From NCBI GenBank assembly GCA_036835325.1, contig DAITMF010000037.1, positions 1 through 32,005 of the forward strand: 32,005 nucleotides of DNA, in the 5' to 3' direction. Both the position numbers and the translations under genes were made by a program. Positions within the stretch are counted from its first letter, which is position 1. Each line of letters opens with the position of its first letter. This document shows, piece after piece, positions 1-6,912 of the stretch. The notes under the pieces are model-generated. The model searched no databases. It was not told the DNA's origin and saw nothing but the letters and a program-made list of their open reading frames with translations. This DNA comes from CAMCHP01 sp036835325. GTDB lineage: Bacteria; Bacteroidota; Bacteroidia; Flavobacteriales_D; Sanyastnellaceae.

Positions 1-2
1 TG

Positions 3-131
3 CTGCTGTTCTTCGTCGCGCCGTTCCTGATCGTGCTGAAGATCAGCTTCTCCGAACCCGCGCTGGCCCAGCCGCCCTACGCGCCGACCTGGGACACGCT
101 TGAGGGCGTACGGAGCTTCTTCCGCGAGCTC
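3..131 (+). CDS. Fragment of PotH-like polyamine ABC transporter permease, foreign sequence at window edge
   Basis: The frame starting at base 3 reads LLFFVAPFLIVLKISFSEPA and continues with ALAQPPYAPTW. This closely resembles the first transmembrane segment and following loop of PotH-type permeases of proteobacterial spermidine/putrescine ABC importers. It is open at the left edge and has lost the rest of the protein at about base 131, where it meets mtaB. The first 120 bases are about 65% GC and nearly every codon ends in G or C, unlike the neighbouring DNA. A Bacteroidota chromosome would not be expected to carry this fragment abutting mtaB, so I read it as DNA from another genome, most simply a misassembly. 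The PotH match is from memory of the family. Confidence 0.6.
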
Positions 132-1421
132 AATTTGCACATTTCCATCGGGACTGATGCGCTCCAAGCGCACGTAACGCACTTGATTAATGAGTTCGGC
201 GTTGAAGGGTTGTTCAACTTTCACGTAGTTCTCGGTGAATCCGTGCATAATGCCCTCGTGTTCGCTGGCTTCGAACAGCACTTTTCGGGTGCTGCCAAGT
301 TGTGACTCGTAAAACGCGCGCCTTTTCTTATTGCTGAGGATGCGGAGGCGTTTGTTGCGCTCTTGGCGGATTTCCATTGGCACAACTTCTTCAATGCGCA
401 ATGCAGTTGTGTTTGCGCGCTCTGAATAGGTAAACACGTGCAAGTACGACACCGGGAGCTCTTGCAGGAAGCTGTACGTATTCTCAAAATGTGCATCGGT
501 TTCACCGGGAAAGCCAACGATGACATCAACACCAATGCAGGCGTCGGGCATGGCTTGGCGAATGGCTTCAACGCGGGCTTTGTAGAGGTCGGTCAGGTAG
601 CGGCGGCGCATCGCCTTGAGCACTTCGTCGTCGCCGCTTTGAAGCGGGATGTGAAAGTGCGGCACAAACTTTTTTGACCCCGCAACGAAGTTGATGATGT
701 CGTCGCTCAATAAATTCGGTTCAATCGATGAAATGCGGTAGCGTTCAACGCCTTCGAGCACATCGAGCGCTTTGACAAGGTGGAGCAGGGTTTCACCGTT
801 TGCGGTACCGAAGTCGCCGATATTTACCCCTGTTAGAACAATCTCTTTTGCGCCATCAGCGATGGCATTTTGGGCCTGCTGCAGGGTTTCTTGGATGGAT
901 GCGCTGCGGCTGCGGCCACGAGCCAGTGGAATGGTGCAAAACGCACAAAAGTAGTTGCACCCATCTTGCACCTTGAGGAAGGTACGCGTACGGTCGCCCG
1001 TTGAGTAGGAGGGCACAAAGTCTTTTGTCTCTTTTATATGTCCTGCAATAACCTGACCGCTCGGACGCTTGGCCTCCAGTTGTGCGACGTGGTCAGGGAG
1101 GTTGAATTTTTCGTTGGCGCCCAAAACCAAATCAACACCCGGTATGGCGGCGATTTCGTCGGGCTTGAGCTGTGCATAGCAACCGATCACAGCAACAAAC
1201 GCATTCGGATTGCCGTTGAGTGCTTTTCTGACGATGTGCCTGCACTTCTTATCGGCTTGATCGGTGACCGAGCAGGTGTTGATAACTACCACATCGGGTT
1301 GTTCTTCAATCTCAACTCTGCCGTAGCCGGCATCGGCGAAACTGCGCGCAATGGCAGACGTTTCGGCGAAGTTGAGCTTGCACCCCAAGGTGTGGAAGGC
1401 GACCTTTTGCTGACCAATCAT
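126..1421 (-). CDS. mtaB: tRNA N6-threonylcarbamoyladenosine(37) C2-methylthiotransferase MtaB, 3' end lost
   Basis: This radical-SAM enzyme adds a methylthio group to t6A37 of tRNAs that read ANN codons. The reverse-strand reading starts MIGQQKVAFHTLGCKLNFAE. The N-terminal domain holds the three cysteines of the accessory [4Fe-4S] cluster (LGCKLN, NTCSVTD, IGCYAQ). The radical-SAM CxxxCxxC follows in DGCNYFCAFCTIP, then GVDVIVGFPGET. A TRAM-like C-terminal stretch ends near NVQIEL. The frame stays open to base 1 without a stop, but upstream of base 126 it is antisense to the PotH-like fragment and no longer resembles MtaB. The protein is therefore about 430 residues, nearly full length, with its last few residues and stop missing. 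The ATG at 1421 lies five bases after a TATCTTTG promoter element. Identification is very secure; only the end is uncertain. Confidence 0.93.
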
Positions 1422-1425
1422 TGTG

Positions 1426-1433
1426 CAAAGATA
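1426..1433 (-). promoter_or_regulatory. Bacteroidota -7 element (TATCTTTG) for mtaB
   Basis: On the minus strand TATCTTTG matches the Bacteroidota consensus TAnnTTTG and ends five bases before the mtaB ATG. Transcription would begin at or next to the start codon, giving a leaderless or nearly leaderless mRNA. No clear TTTG -33 element is seen at the usual spacing. Confidence 0.55.
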
Positions 1434-1492
1434 ATCACAATTGGCAGGGTCACATTCTGATGAATTTGGTCATTTTTGTTGCGATTAGGGTT

Positions 1493-1517
1493 TAGAACTG
1501 TTCTAGACCGAACTGTT
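1493..1517. promoter_or_regulatory. Possible operator: palindrome plus GAACTGTT direct repeat
   Basis: TAGAACTGTTCTA (1493-1505) is a palindrome with 6-bp arms. The octamer GAACTGTT occurs at 1495-1502 and again at 1510-1517, 15 bases apart. The site sits 18-42 bases upstream of the protease ATG, where a regulator could act. No regulator is identified, and short repeats of this kind can arise by chance. Confidence 0.25.
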
Positions 1518-1534
1518 AACCAAACAATTACTCC

Positions 1535-3862
1535 ATGATTCGCAACTGTGTTCTTGCGCTGGCCGTGCTATTTGCCGGTGTAAACGCCGTTTCCGCCCAA
1601 ATTAGCAAGGGCGGAACGCCGGCATCACTGACCTACGAACTCTCTCGTTCAACGGTTGAAACCCGTGTATTGCCTTCGCTCGATTGGGAGCGCATCGCCA
1701 ACGACGATGCTGCCGACGAAAAACAAGGAAACTACCCAAAAATGGCCCGTTTCATCGAAGCGGGTGTTTCGCTTGACGCCACCGATGCGTGGACACTTCT
1801 CGACAACGGCGACCGCGTTTGGCGCTACGCGCTGCGTTCGAACGGCGCTTTGGCATTGTCGGTGCAATTTGAAGATTTCTACATGCCGCGGGGCGCTGAA
1901 TTGTATATCTACTCGGCCAATGGCACGCACACCATTGGGGCGTTCGGAGCGCACAACAACCGTGCAGGAGGCCAGTTTGGCACCCAATTGGTTGTGGGCG
2001 ATGAGGTGATTGTTGAGTACATCGAACCGGCCGCATCGGCCGGAAAAGGCCGCTTCACCATTACCGGTGTATTTCACGCCTACCGCATGGTGCCTGAAGC
2101 AGAAGCCGCCAACCGTGACTTTGGCGACAGCGAAGCCTGCCAGGTCAACGTAAACTGTCCTGCCGGAAACAACTGGCAAGATGAAAAGCGCGGGGTCGTG
2201 CGCATCTTTGTGGTTGAAGGCAATCAAGGCGGCTGGTGCAGCGGATCACTGGTGAACAACACTGCCGAAGACTGTTCGCCGTACATTCTTACGGCCTTGC
2301 ACTGCGGCGTGAACGCATCGGCTTCCAACATGAACCAGTGGGTGTTCTACTTCAACTTTGAAGCCGCCGGGTGCACCAACCCAAACAGCGGCAATGCCCT
2401 CGATAACCAAACCATGACAGGCTGTGTGCGCCGCGCAGACAGCGACGACAACGGTGGCGACAACGGCTCTGATTACCTCTTGGTTGAGTTGAACTCAAAC
2501 GTACCCGAATCGTACAACGCGTTCTACAACGGATGGCGCCGAAACAACTCAGGCAGTACGACCGGCGCAAGCATTCACCACCCTGCAGGCGATATCAAGA
2601 AAATCTCGACCTACAGCACGGCGCTTCAGTCAACAACATGGGGAGGTCCGGCGGGAAGCCATTGGCTTGTGTTTTGGTCGGCCAATGTGAGCGGATTCGG
2701 TGTCACCGAAGGCGGTTCTTCAGGCTCACCGATTTTCGACAACCAAGGTCTGATCATCGGCACACTTACAGGAGGTAGCTCGTTCTGTTCGCAGACCAAC
2801 GCACCCGACCTTTACGGAAAGATGTCGTACCACTGGGGTTCAAACCCCGGCGACGACCTTTCGGTTTGGCTTGACCCAATCGGGTCGGGTGTAAATTCAC
2901 TTGCCGGTGCTGACAACCCCTGCGGAGGCAGCACAAGTGGTTGCACTTCAAACATCCCGTACCCGGAAACCGACCCATGTGTGCAAACGGTGATTCTCGA
3001 CGATACATTCTGCTGCGACAGCGAGTGGGATGCCACTTGCCAAGAGGCCTACGATGCCTGCAACGAAAACAACAACCCATGTGTGAGTGTGATTCCGTAT
3101 CCATTCAGCGACCCGTGCGTGCAGCAAGTCATTCTTGACGATGAGTTCTGCTGCGACACCGAATGGGACAATGTTTGCGAGGAGGCCTACCAAGAGTGTG
3201 TTGACCCAAGTCCGGTTGACTGCGCTCCGGGAACCGTGAGCTCTCCATTGGCGCAAGATGTTTGTCCGGGTGAGTTTGGCGTGTTCAATGCTTCGGGAGT
3301 GATTGTTCCTACCGGAGGCGGTTACGCATTGGGCTTCGTGCCTAACGGTGGAAGCGGCGGTGTTGCCGGCGGTTTCACGCTAACCGGTGTGACCTTGCCG
3401 GTGAACATTGACGCCGGTCTCGGTGGCCTGCTCGCAGGCAACGGTGCCCCCAACATGTCAGGCGTATGGACCGTTGTCGGTTTGGCCTACACCAATGCAA
3501 ACGACATTGAAAACACCATTTGCGGTGTTACCACCGGAGCAGTCAACTTCGATTTCCTCTTAGCCAACGACCCCGACTGCGCTACCAATGTCGCCGAACT
3601 CGGCAATGCCTCCAACGTGCTGCTCTTCCCGAACCCGGCCAACGATGTGCTCTTCATCACCTCGCAAGGCCACCAAGGCAAGCGCACCGAGCTTACCGTA
3701 GTAAACACCCTCGGGGCAGTGGTGTACCGCACTGAGTTCACCGCCAACGGTGAGTGGAACCACAGCATTCAACTGAGCGACATCGCAGCAGGGGTGTACT
3801 TTGTGCGTTTCACCAACCAAGACGGCAGCAGCGTGCACCGCTTTATTCGCAGCGAGCGGTAA
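1535..3862 (+). CDS. Secreted trypsin-like (lysyl endopeptidase-type) serine protease with T9SS sorting domain
   Basis: A 775-residue exoprotein. A Sec signal peptide (about 1-22, ending VSAQ) is followed by a propeptide-like domain (about 25-190). The chymotrypsin-fold protease domain shows the full triad: His256 in TALHC, Asp313 in SDYLLVEL and Ser396 in GSSGSP. The WCSGSLV strand before His256 resembles lysyl endopeptidases such as Achromobacter protease I. Two Cys-rich repeats follow at 470-515 and 516-561. A further beta domain contains LPVNIDAGLGGLLAGNG. The C-terminal sorting domain (about 695-775) starts with LFPNPANDVL and contains AAGVYFVRF, typical of type-A T9SS cargo. The protein should be exported by Sec, passed through T9SS, and anchored or released at the cell surface. 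Substrate preference is not proven. A strong terminator follows at once, so it is probably monocistronic. Confidence 0.9.
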   Translation: MIRNCVLALAVLFAGVNAVSAQISKGGTPASLTYELSRSTVETRVLPSLDWERIANDDAADEKQGNYPKMARFIEAGVSLDATDAWTLLDNGDRVWRYALRSNGALALSVQFEDFYMPRGAELYIYSANGTHTIGAFGAHNNRAGGQFGTQLVVGDEVIVEYIEPAASAGKGRFTITGVFHAYRMVPEAEAANRDFGDSEACQVNVNCPAGNNWQDEKRGVVRIFVVEGNQGGWCSGSLVNNTAEDCSPYILTALHCGVNASASNMNQWVFYFNFEAAGCTNPNSGNALDNQTMTGCVRRADSDDNGGDNGSDYLLVELNSNVPESYNAFYNGWRRNNSGSTTGASIHHPAGDIKKISTYSTALQSTTWGGPAGSHWLVFWSANVSGFGVTEGGSSGSPIFDNQGLIIGTLTGGSSFCSQTNAPDLYGKMSYHWGSNPGDDLSVWLDPIGSGVNSLAGADNPCGGSTSGCTSNIPYPETDPCVQTVILDDTFCCDSEWDATCQEAYDACNENNNPCVSVIPYPFSDPCVQQVILDDEFCCDTEWDNVCEEAYQECVDPSPVDCAPGTVSSPLAQDVCPGEFGVFNASGVIVPTGGGYALGFVPNGGSGGVAGGFTLTGVTLPVNIDAGLGGLLAGNGAPNMSGVWTVVGLAYTNANDIENTICGVTTGAVNFDFLLANDPDCATNVAELGNASNVLLFPNPANDVLFITSQGHQGKRTELTVVNTLGAVVYRTEFTANGEWNHSIQLSDIAAGVYFVRFTNQDGSSVHRFIRSER
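2942..3217 (+). repeat. Tandem Cys-rich repeat inside the protease (two copies)
   Basis: Residues 470-515 and 516-561 are two copies of one unit. Each has the order IPYP, DPCVQ, VILDD, FCCD, EW/WD and AY..C. Copies share cysteine positions and most residues, including DPCVQ, VILDD and FCCD. Related DPFCCDxxWDxxC modules occur in other secreted bacterial proteins. They are probably disulfide-bonded spacers or binding modules between the catalytic domain and the sorting domain. Confidence 0.7.
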
Positions 3863-3881
3863 GCGAGCCTCCTTCAAACTC

Positions 3882-3912
3882 AACGGCCACCCATTTGCGG
3901 TGGCCGTTTTTC
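3882..3912 (+). terminator. Rho-independent terminator after the protease gene
   Basis: ACGGCCACC (3883-3891) and GGTGGCCGT (3899-3907) form a perfect 9-bp stem around the 7-base loop CATTTGC, followed by a T-rich run. It starts 20 bases after the protease stop codon and directly precedes the DUF2752 gene. Confidence 0.85.
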
Positions 3913-3928
3913 TTTGTACCATTGCCTC

Positions 3929-4333
3929 ATGGACCGTTCAACAGTGCATCCATTTCGTGAGCGATGGCCGTGGGCGCTGGCGCTGCTTGGGGTGTTGGGC
4001 ACGGGAAGTTTTTTTCTTTTTTTCTCGCCTTCGGCGGATGTGTACCCGGCGTGTGTTTTCCACGCAGCAACGGGTTTTGACTGTCCGGTCTGTGGCACCT
4101 CAAGGGGCATCCATGCACTTGTACATGGAGAGTGGTTGCAGGCCTTTGGGTTCAATCCATTCACCGTGTTGTTGCTGGTGTGGTTAGGAGGGTACAGTGT
4201 TTACCGGCTCCTGAGGCCGATGAAAACGGTGCAGGCGTCATCCATCCCCAAACAAAAAAAGAGGATGCGTATCCTCTTTCTTGTATTCTTTGTTGGATGG
4301 ATGGTTTTTTCAGTGGCGCGGAACCTGGTTTAG
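3929..4333 (+). CDS. DUF2752 family integral membrane protein
   Basis: A 134-residue inner-membrane protein with three hydrophobic segments: about residues 14-32, 77-92 and 114-128. The DUF2752 signature follows the first segment: a Cys in ACVFHAATGFDCP, then CPVCGTSRGIHALVHG with its CxxCG motif, and FNPF before the second segment. The function of the family is unknown. The conserved cysteines hint at metal or redox chemistry, but this is unproven. I chose the ATG at 3929; the frame opens earlier only through a TTG inside the terminator tail. The gene carries an inverted pair of the CATCCATCC motif (4239-4304), and its last four bases overlap the convergent small membrane protein gene. Confidence 0.82.
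   Translation: MDRSTVHPFRERWPWALALLGVLGTGSFFLFFSPSADVYPACVFHAATGFDCPVCGTSRGIHALVHGEWLQAFGFNPFTVLLLVWLGGYSVYRLLRPMKTVQASSIPKQKKRMRILFLVFFVGWMVFSVARNLV
4239..4304. repeat. Nested inverted repeat inside the DUF2752 gene
   Basis: The outer arms are CATCCATCC (4239-4247) and GGATGGATG (4295-4303). Between them lies a perfect inner hairpin, AAAGAGGAT-GCGT-ATCCTCTTT, within 4256-4280. The structure is in the last third of the coding sequence and encodes the linker and third membrane segment. It uses the 9-mer that is over-represented across the window. Confidence 0.6.
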
Positions 4334-4482
4334 CAGCCGGCCAATTCAAAGCCAAAGTAGAACAGTACGAGCCACCCGATGCCTTTGAGCAAAAAAAAGA
4401 GAAAGGCCCCAATGCCGAAGCGTTTGAGAAAAGCTCTCCACTTGGGTTCGTGGGGCGGGGTGTGATCGTTTAGTCGACCCAT
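4330..4482 (-). CDS. Small (50 aa) predicted membrane protein
   Basis: The minus strand from the ATG at 4482 encodes a 50-residue protein: a charged N-terminus (MGRLNDHTPPHEPKWRAFLK), then a hydrophobic helix with FGIGAFLFFLLKGIGWLVLF, ending FELAGC. A short basic or Trp-rich N-terminus plus one helix containing FLFFLLKG resembles small unannotated membrane proteins I recall from other Bacteroidota, but I know no function. It overlaps the end of the TolB-like gene by 13 bases in another frame, suggesting translational coupling. Its TAA overlaps the DUF2752 stop by four bases tail to tail. At this length it is below the cut-off of many gene callers. Confidence 0.65.
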   Translation of the reverse strand: MGRLNDHTPPHEPKWRAFLKRFGIGAFLFFLLKGIGWLVLFYFGFELAGC

Positions 4483-5579
4483 TCAGCGATGAACATGTTG
4501 GTGTTTCGGGTGCGGCCGTTGTTGCGGTTGCTCGAGAACACAAGGTATTTGCCATCGAACGAGAACATCGGAAAGCTGTCGAACGCACTGTCGAAGGTCA
4601 ATTGCTCCAGTCCGGTTCCGTCGAGGTTGATCATGAACATGTTGAAAGGGAACATGCCGGTTGCGTGGTTTGAAGAGAACAAAATCTTCTCACCACTGGG
4701 GTGGAAGAAAGGCGCCCAATTGGCCCCACCGAGCGAGGTCACCTGGCGCATGTCAGTGCCGTCAACGTTGGCCACGAAGAGTTCCATATCGCTTGGTTCA
4801 ACAAGTCCTTCTGCCAAAAGTTCGGTGTACTTTTTGACTTCTTCATCGGTTTTGGGGCGGCTGGCACGCCAAACGAGTTTTGTACCGTCGGGCGAGAAGA
4901 AGGCACCGCCGTCGTATCCGAGGGTGTTGGTGATTTGCTTTACATCTGAACCGTCGATGTTCATGGTGTAGAGCTCAAGGTCGCCGCTGCGGGTGCTGGT
5001 GAAAACGATTTTATCGCCTTTGGGCGATACGGTCGCTTCAGCATCGTAGCCCGGTTCATTGGTCAATTGGCGAACGATGTTGCCTTCGAGATCGGTCTCG
5101 AAGATGTCGTACTCAGCGTAGATGGGCCAAACGTAGCGGCCGGGTTTGCGCTCAGGCTCGACCGGACACTCGGCGCCGCCGAGGTGGGTAGATGCGTACA
5201 CCACGGTGCTGTCGCCCGGCATGAAATAGGCGCAGGTGGTGCGGCCCAAGCCCGTTGAGACCATTTTGGGCGGCACAGTATCTAAGCGTTCACCATTGAG
5301 TTGCATGATGTAAATCTGATCGCAACGCACGCCCCATGCGGGGTTGTTCGATTGAAAAACGAGCTTGTCGTTGCCAAAACTCCAGTAGGCCTCTGCGTTG
5401 TCTCCACCGAAGGTGAGCTGACGCAAGGTGCGAAAATGCTTTTCTTGTGGATAGATTAAACCATTGGTATCGGTTACTACAGCCGTTGAATCTGCAGCCG
5501 GAGCTTGCGAAGAATCAGCGTGGTTTCCTCCGCACGATGCGAACAGTACAATGGCAGCAACGCCAATGAAATCTCTCAT
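4470..5579 (-). CDS. TolB-like WD40/PD40 beta-propeller lipoprotein
   Basis: A 369-residue protein whose start at 5579 gives a lipoprotein signal: MRDFIGVAAIVLFASCGG, with Cys in the lipobox FASC. After a linker rich in Ala and Ser come repeated PD40-type blades, such as ATVSPKGDKIVFTSTRSGD, LYTMNIDGSDVKQIT, FFSPDGTKLVWRAS and HPSGEKILFSSN. This is the TolB C-terminal propeller fold without the TolB N-terminal domain. Such proteins bind partners or ligands in the periplasm; no specific role can be read. An upstream in-frame ATG at 5636 would add residues lacking signal character and would overlap the divergent M28 gene. Translation is probably coupled to the small membrane protein downstream. 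The divergent neighbour is an M28 peptidase lipoprotein, so both may act in peptide handling at the envelope. Confidence 0.82.
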   Translation of the reverse strand: MRDFIGVAAIVLFASCGGNHADSSQAPAADSTAVVTDTNGLIYPQEKHFRTLRQLTFGGDNAEAYWSFGNDKLVFQSNNPAWGVRCDQIYIMQLNGERLDTVPPKMVSTGLGRTTCAYFMPGDSTVVYASTHLGGAECPVEPERKPGRYVWPIYAEYDIFETDLEGNIVRQLTNEPGYDAEATVSPKGDKIVFTSTRSGDLELYTMNIDGSDVKQITNTLGYDGGAFFSPDGTKLVWRASRPKTDEEVKKYTELLAEGLVEPSDMELFVANVDGTDMRQVTSLGGANWAPFFHPSGEKILFSSNHATGMFPFNMFMINLDGTGLEQLTFDSAFDSFPMFSFDGKYLVFSSNRNNGRTRNTNMFIAEWVD

Positions 5580-5594
5580 ATCACCAGTTGTGTG

Positions 5595-5614
5595 TATTTT
5601 CGTGCGCGAAATTA
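5595..5614. promoter_or_regulatory. Divergent near-consensus -7 elements
   Basis: Between the divergent TolB-like and M28 genes, TATTTTCG (5595-5602, plus strand) and TAATTTCG (5607-5614, minus strand) each differ from TAnnTTTG at one base. They sit at plausible distances from the starts at 5635 and 5579. No -33 elements were recognised. Confidence 0.3.
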
Positions 5615-5634
5615 GGAAATAAACCACCACTGTC

Positions 5635-6909
5635 ATGGCAAATCAACGCGTATACCTCTTCGGCTTGGTCGCCGGTCTTGCACTTTCGTTCGGATGCGGA
5701 AGCGAACCCATCAACATGCGCGAGGTGCGCAAGAAAATTGTAAAGGCCGATGTGACCTACCTCTCGAGCGATTCGTTGGAAGGACGTGGGACAGGCAGCG
5801 CAGGTGAACGCAAAGCCGCTGAATACATCATGCTGCGCATGGGCAACATCGGACTCGTTCCGAAAGGTGACAGTGCGTGGTACCAAGATTTTACGTTTCG
5901 TCCGCACCCGCCGGTACGCAAAAGTGACGACAGCGATACAGCCCGTTTGATGTTGGGTCCGGTGAAATCGTTGACCGGACGTAACGTGCTCGGCGCCATC
6001 GACAAAGGCCACGATCAATGGATCGTCATTGGCGCGCACTACGATCACCTTGGTCGGGGCGATGAGAACTCGCTCGCTCCCGGAGACTCATCCATCCACC
6101 TAGGCGCCGATGACAACGCCAGCGGCGTCGCCGCCCTCTTGGAGTTGGCACAACGCTTTTACGACGAGCCTGTGAACTTCAACATCCTTTTCGCAGCGTT
6201 TTCGGGTGAAGAGAAAGGACTTATCGGCTCCAAAACCTTCGTGGAGTCACCATCCATCCCCAAAGAAAAAATCAGCTTCATGCTCAACATGGACATGGTG
6301 GGCCGCATGAACTTTGAGCGCGCACTGGCAGTTTACGGCACCGGTACTTCGCCCGTTTGGGGTACTGTGCTTGACTCAGCTAATGTTGACAGTTTGAAGT
6401 TCATGTACCACGAATCAGGCGTAGGCCCAAGCGACCACACCTCGTTTTACCTTGCTGACATTCCGGTACTGCACTTTTTCACCGGCCAGCACGAAGACTA
6501 CCACAAACCGACCGACATCGCTGATAAAATCAACTACGACGGTTTGCACAGCGTGATCAACACCGTAGAGGCCGTTGTTCGTGAACTCGATGGCGCGCCG
6601 AAGTTGGCTTTTACCAAAACCAAAGACCAGTCGAAAGACAGCACGCCGAGCTTCAAAGTCACGCTCGGCATCGTGCCCGATTACATGTACGAAGGCACCG
6701 GCATGCGCATCGACGGCGTGTCTGAAGACCGTCCGGCCCACGCCGCAGGCATCATCAAAGGCGACATTATTGTGCGCATGGGCGACATTGAAGTGAACGA
6801 CATTTACGCCTACATGGGCGGATTGGCCAAGTTTGCTCCGGGTGAAACCACACCGGTTACGGTTTTGCGCGGCGGCGAGGAGAAAACCTTCGACGTGTTG
6901 TGGGATTGA
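5635..6909 (+). CDS. M28 family zinc peptidase lipoprotein with C-terminal PDZ domain
   Basis: A 424-residue protein. The signal ends in the lipobox LSFGC (Cys21), so it is probably a lipoprotein. The M28 domain shows the dinuclear zinc set: His135 in GAHYDH, Asp160 in GADDNASG, Glu192/Glu193 in FSGEEKG (catalytic base and ligand), Asp220 in NMDMVGR and His290 in EDYHKPTD. Family members are aminopeptidases or carboxypeptidases. A PDZ-like domain (about 335-424), with AHAAGIIKGDIIVRMGD, probably binds C-termini or positions the substrate. No protease-associated insert is evident. The gene contains two CATCCATCC copies (6089 and 6251). It converges on cca with only three bases between the stop codons. 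Confidence 0.9.
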   Translation: MANQRVYLFGLVAGLALSFGCGSEPINMREVRKKIVKADVTYLSSDSLEGRGTGSAGERKAAEYIMLRMGNIGLVPKGDSAWYQDFTFRPHPPVRKSDDSDTARLMLGPVKSLTGRNVLGAIDKGHDQWIVIGAHYDHLGRGDENSLAPGDSSIHLGADDNASGVAALLELAQRFYDEPVNFNILFAAFSGEEKGLIGSKTFVESPSIPKEKISFMLNMDMVGRMNFERALAVYGTGTSPVWGTVLDSANVDSLKFMYHESGVGPSDHTSFYLADIPVLHFFTGQHEDYHKPTDIADKINYDGLHSVINTVEAVVRELDGAPKLAFTKTKDQSKDSTPSFKVTLGIVPDYMYEGTGMRIDGVSEDRPAHAAGIIKGDIIVRMGDIEVNDIYAYMGGLAKFAPGETTPVTVLRGGEEKTFDVLWD

Positions 6910-6912
6910 CGC

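Noticed and set aside
1649..2227. A 192-codon minus-strand frame inside the protease gene
   Set aside because: The protease frame has signal peptide, catalytic triad and sorting domain; this one has no recognisable feature.
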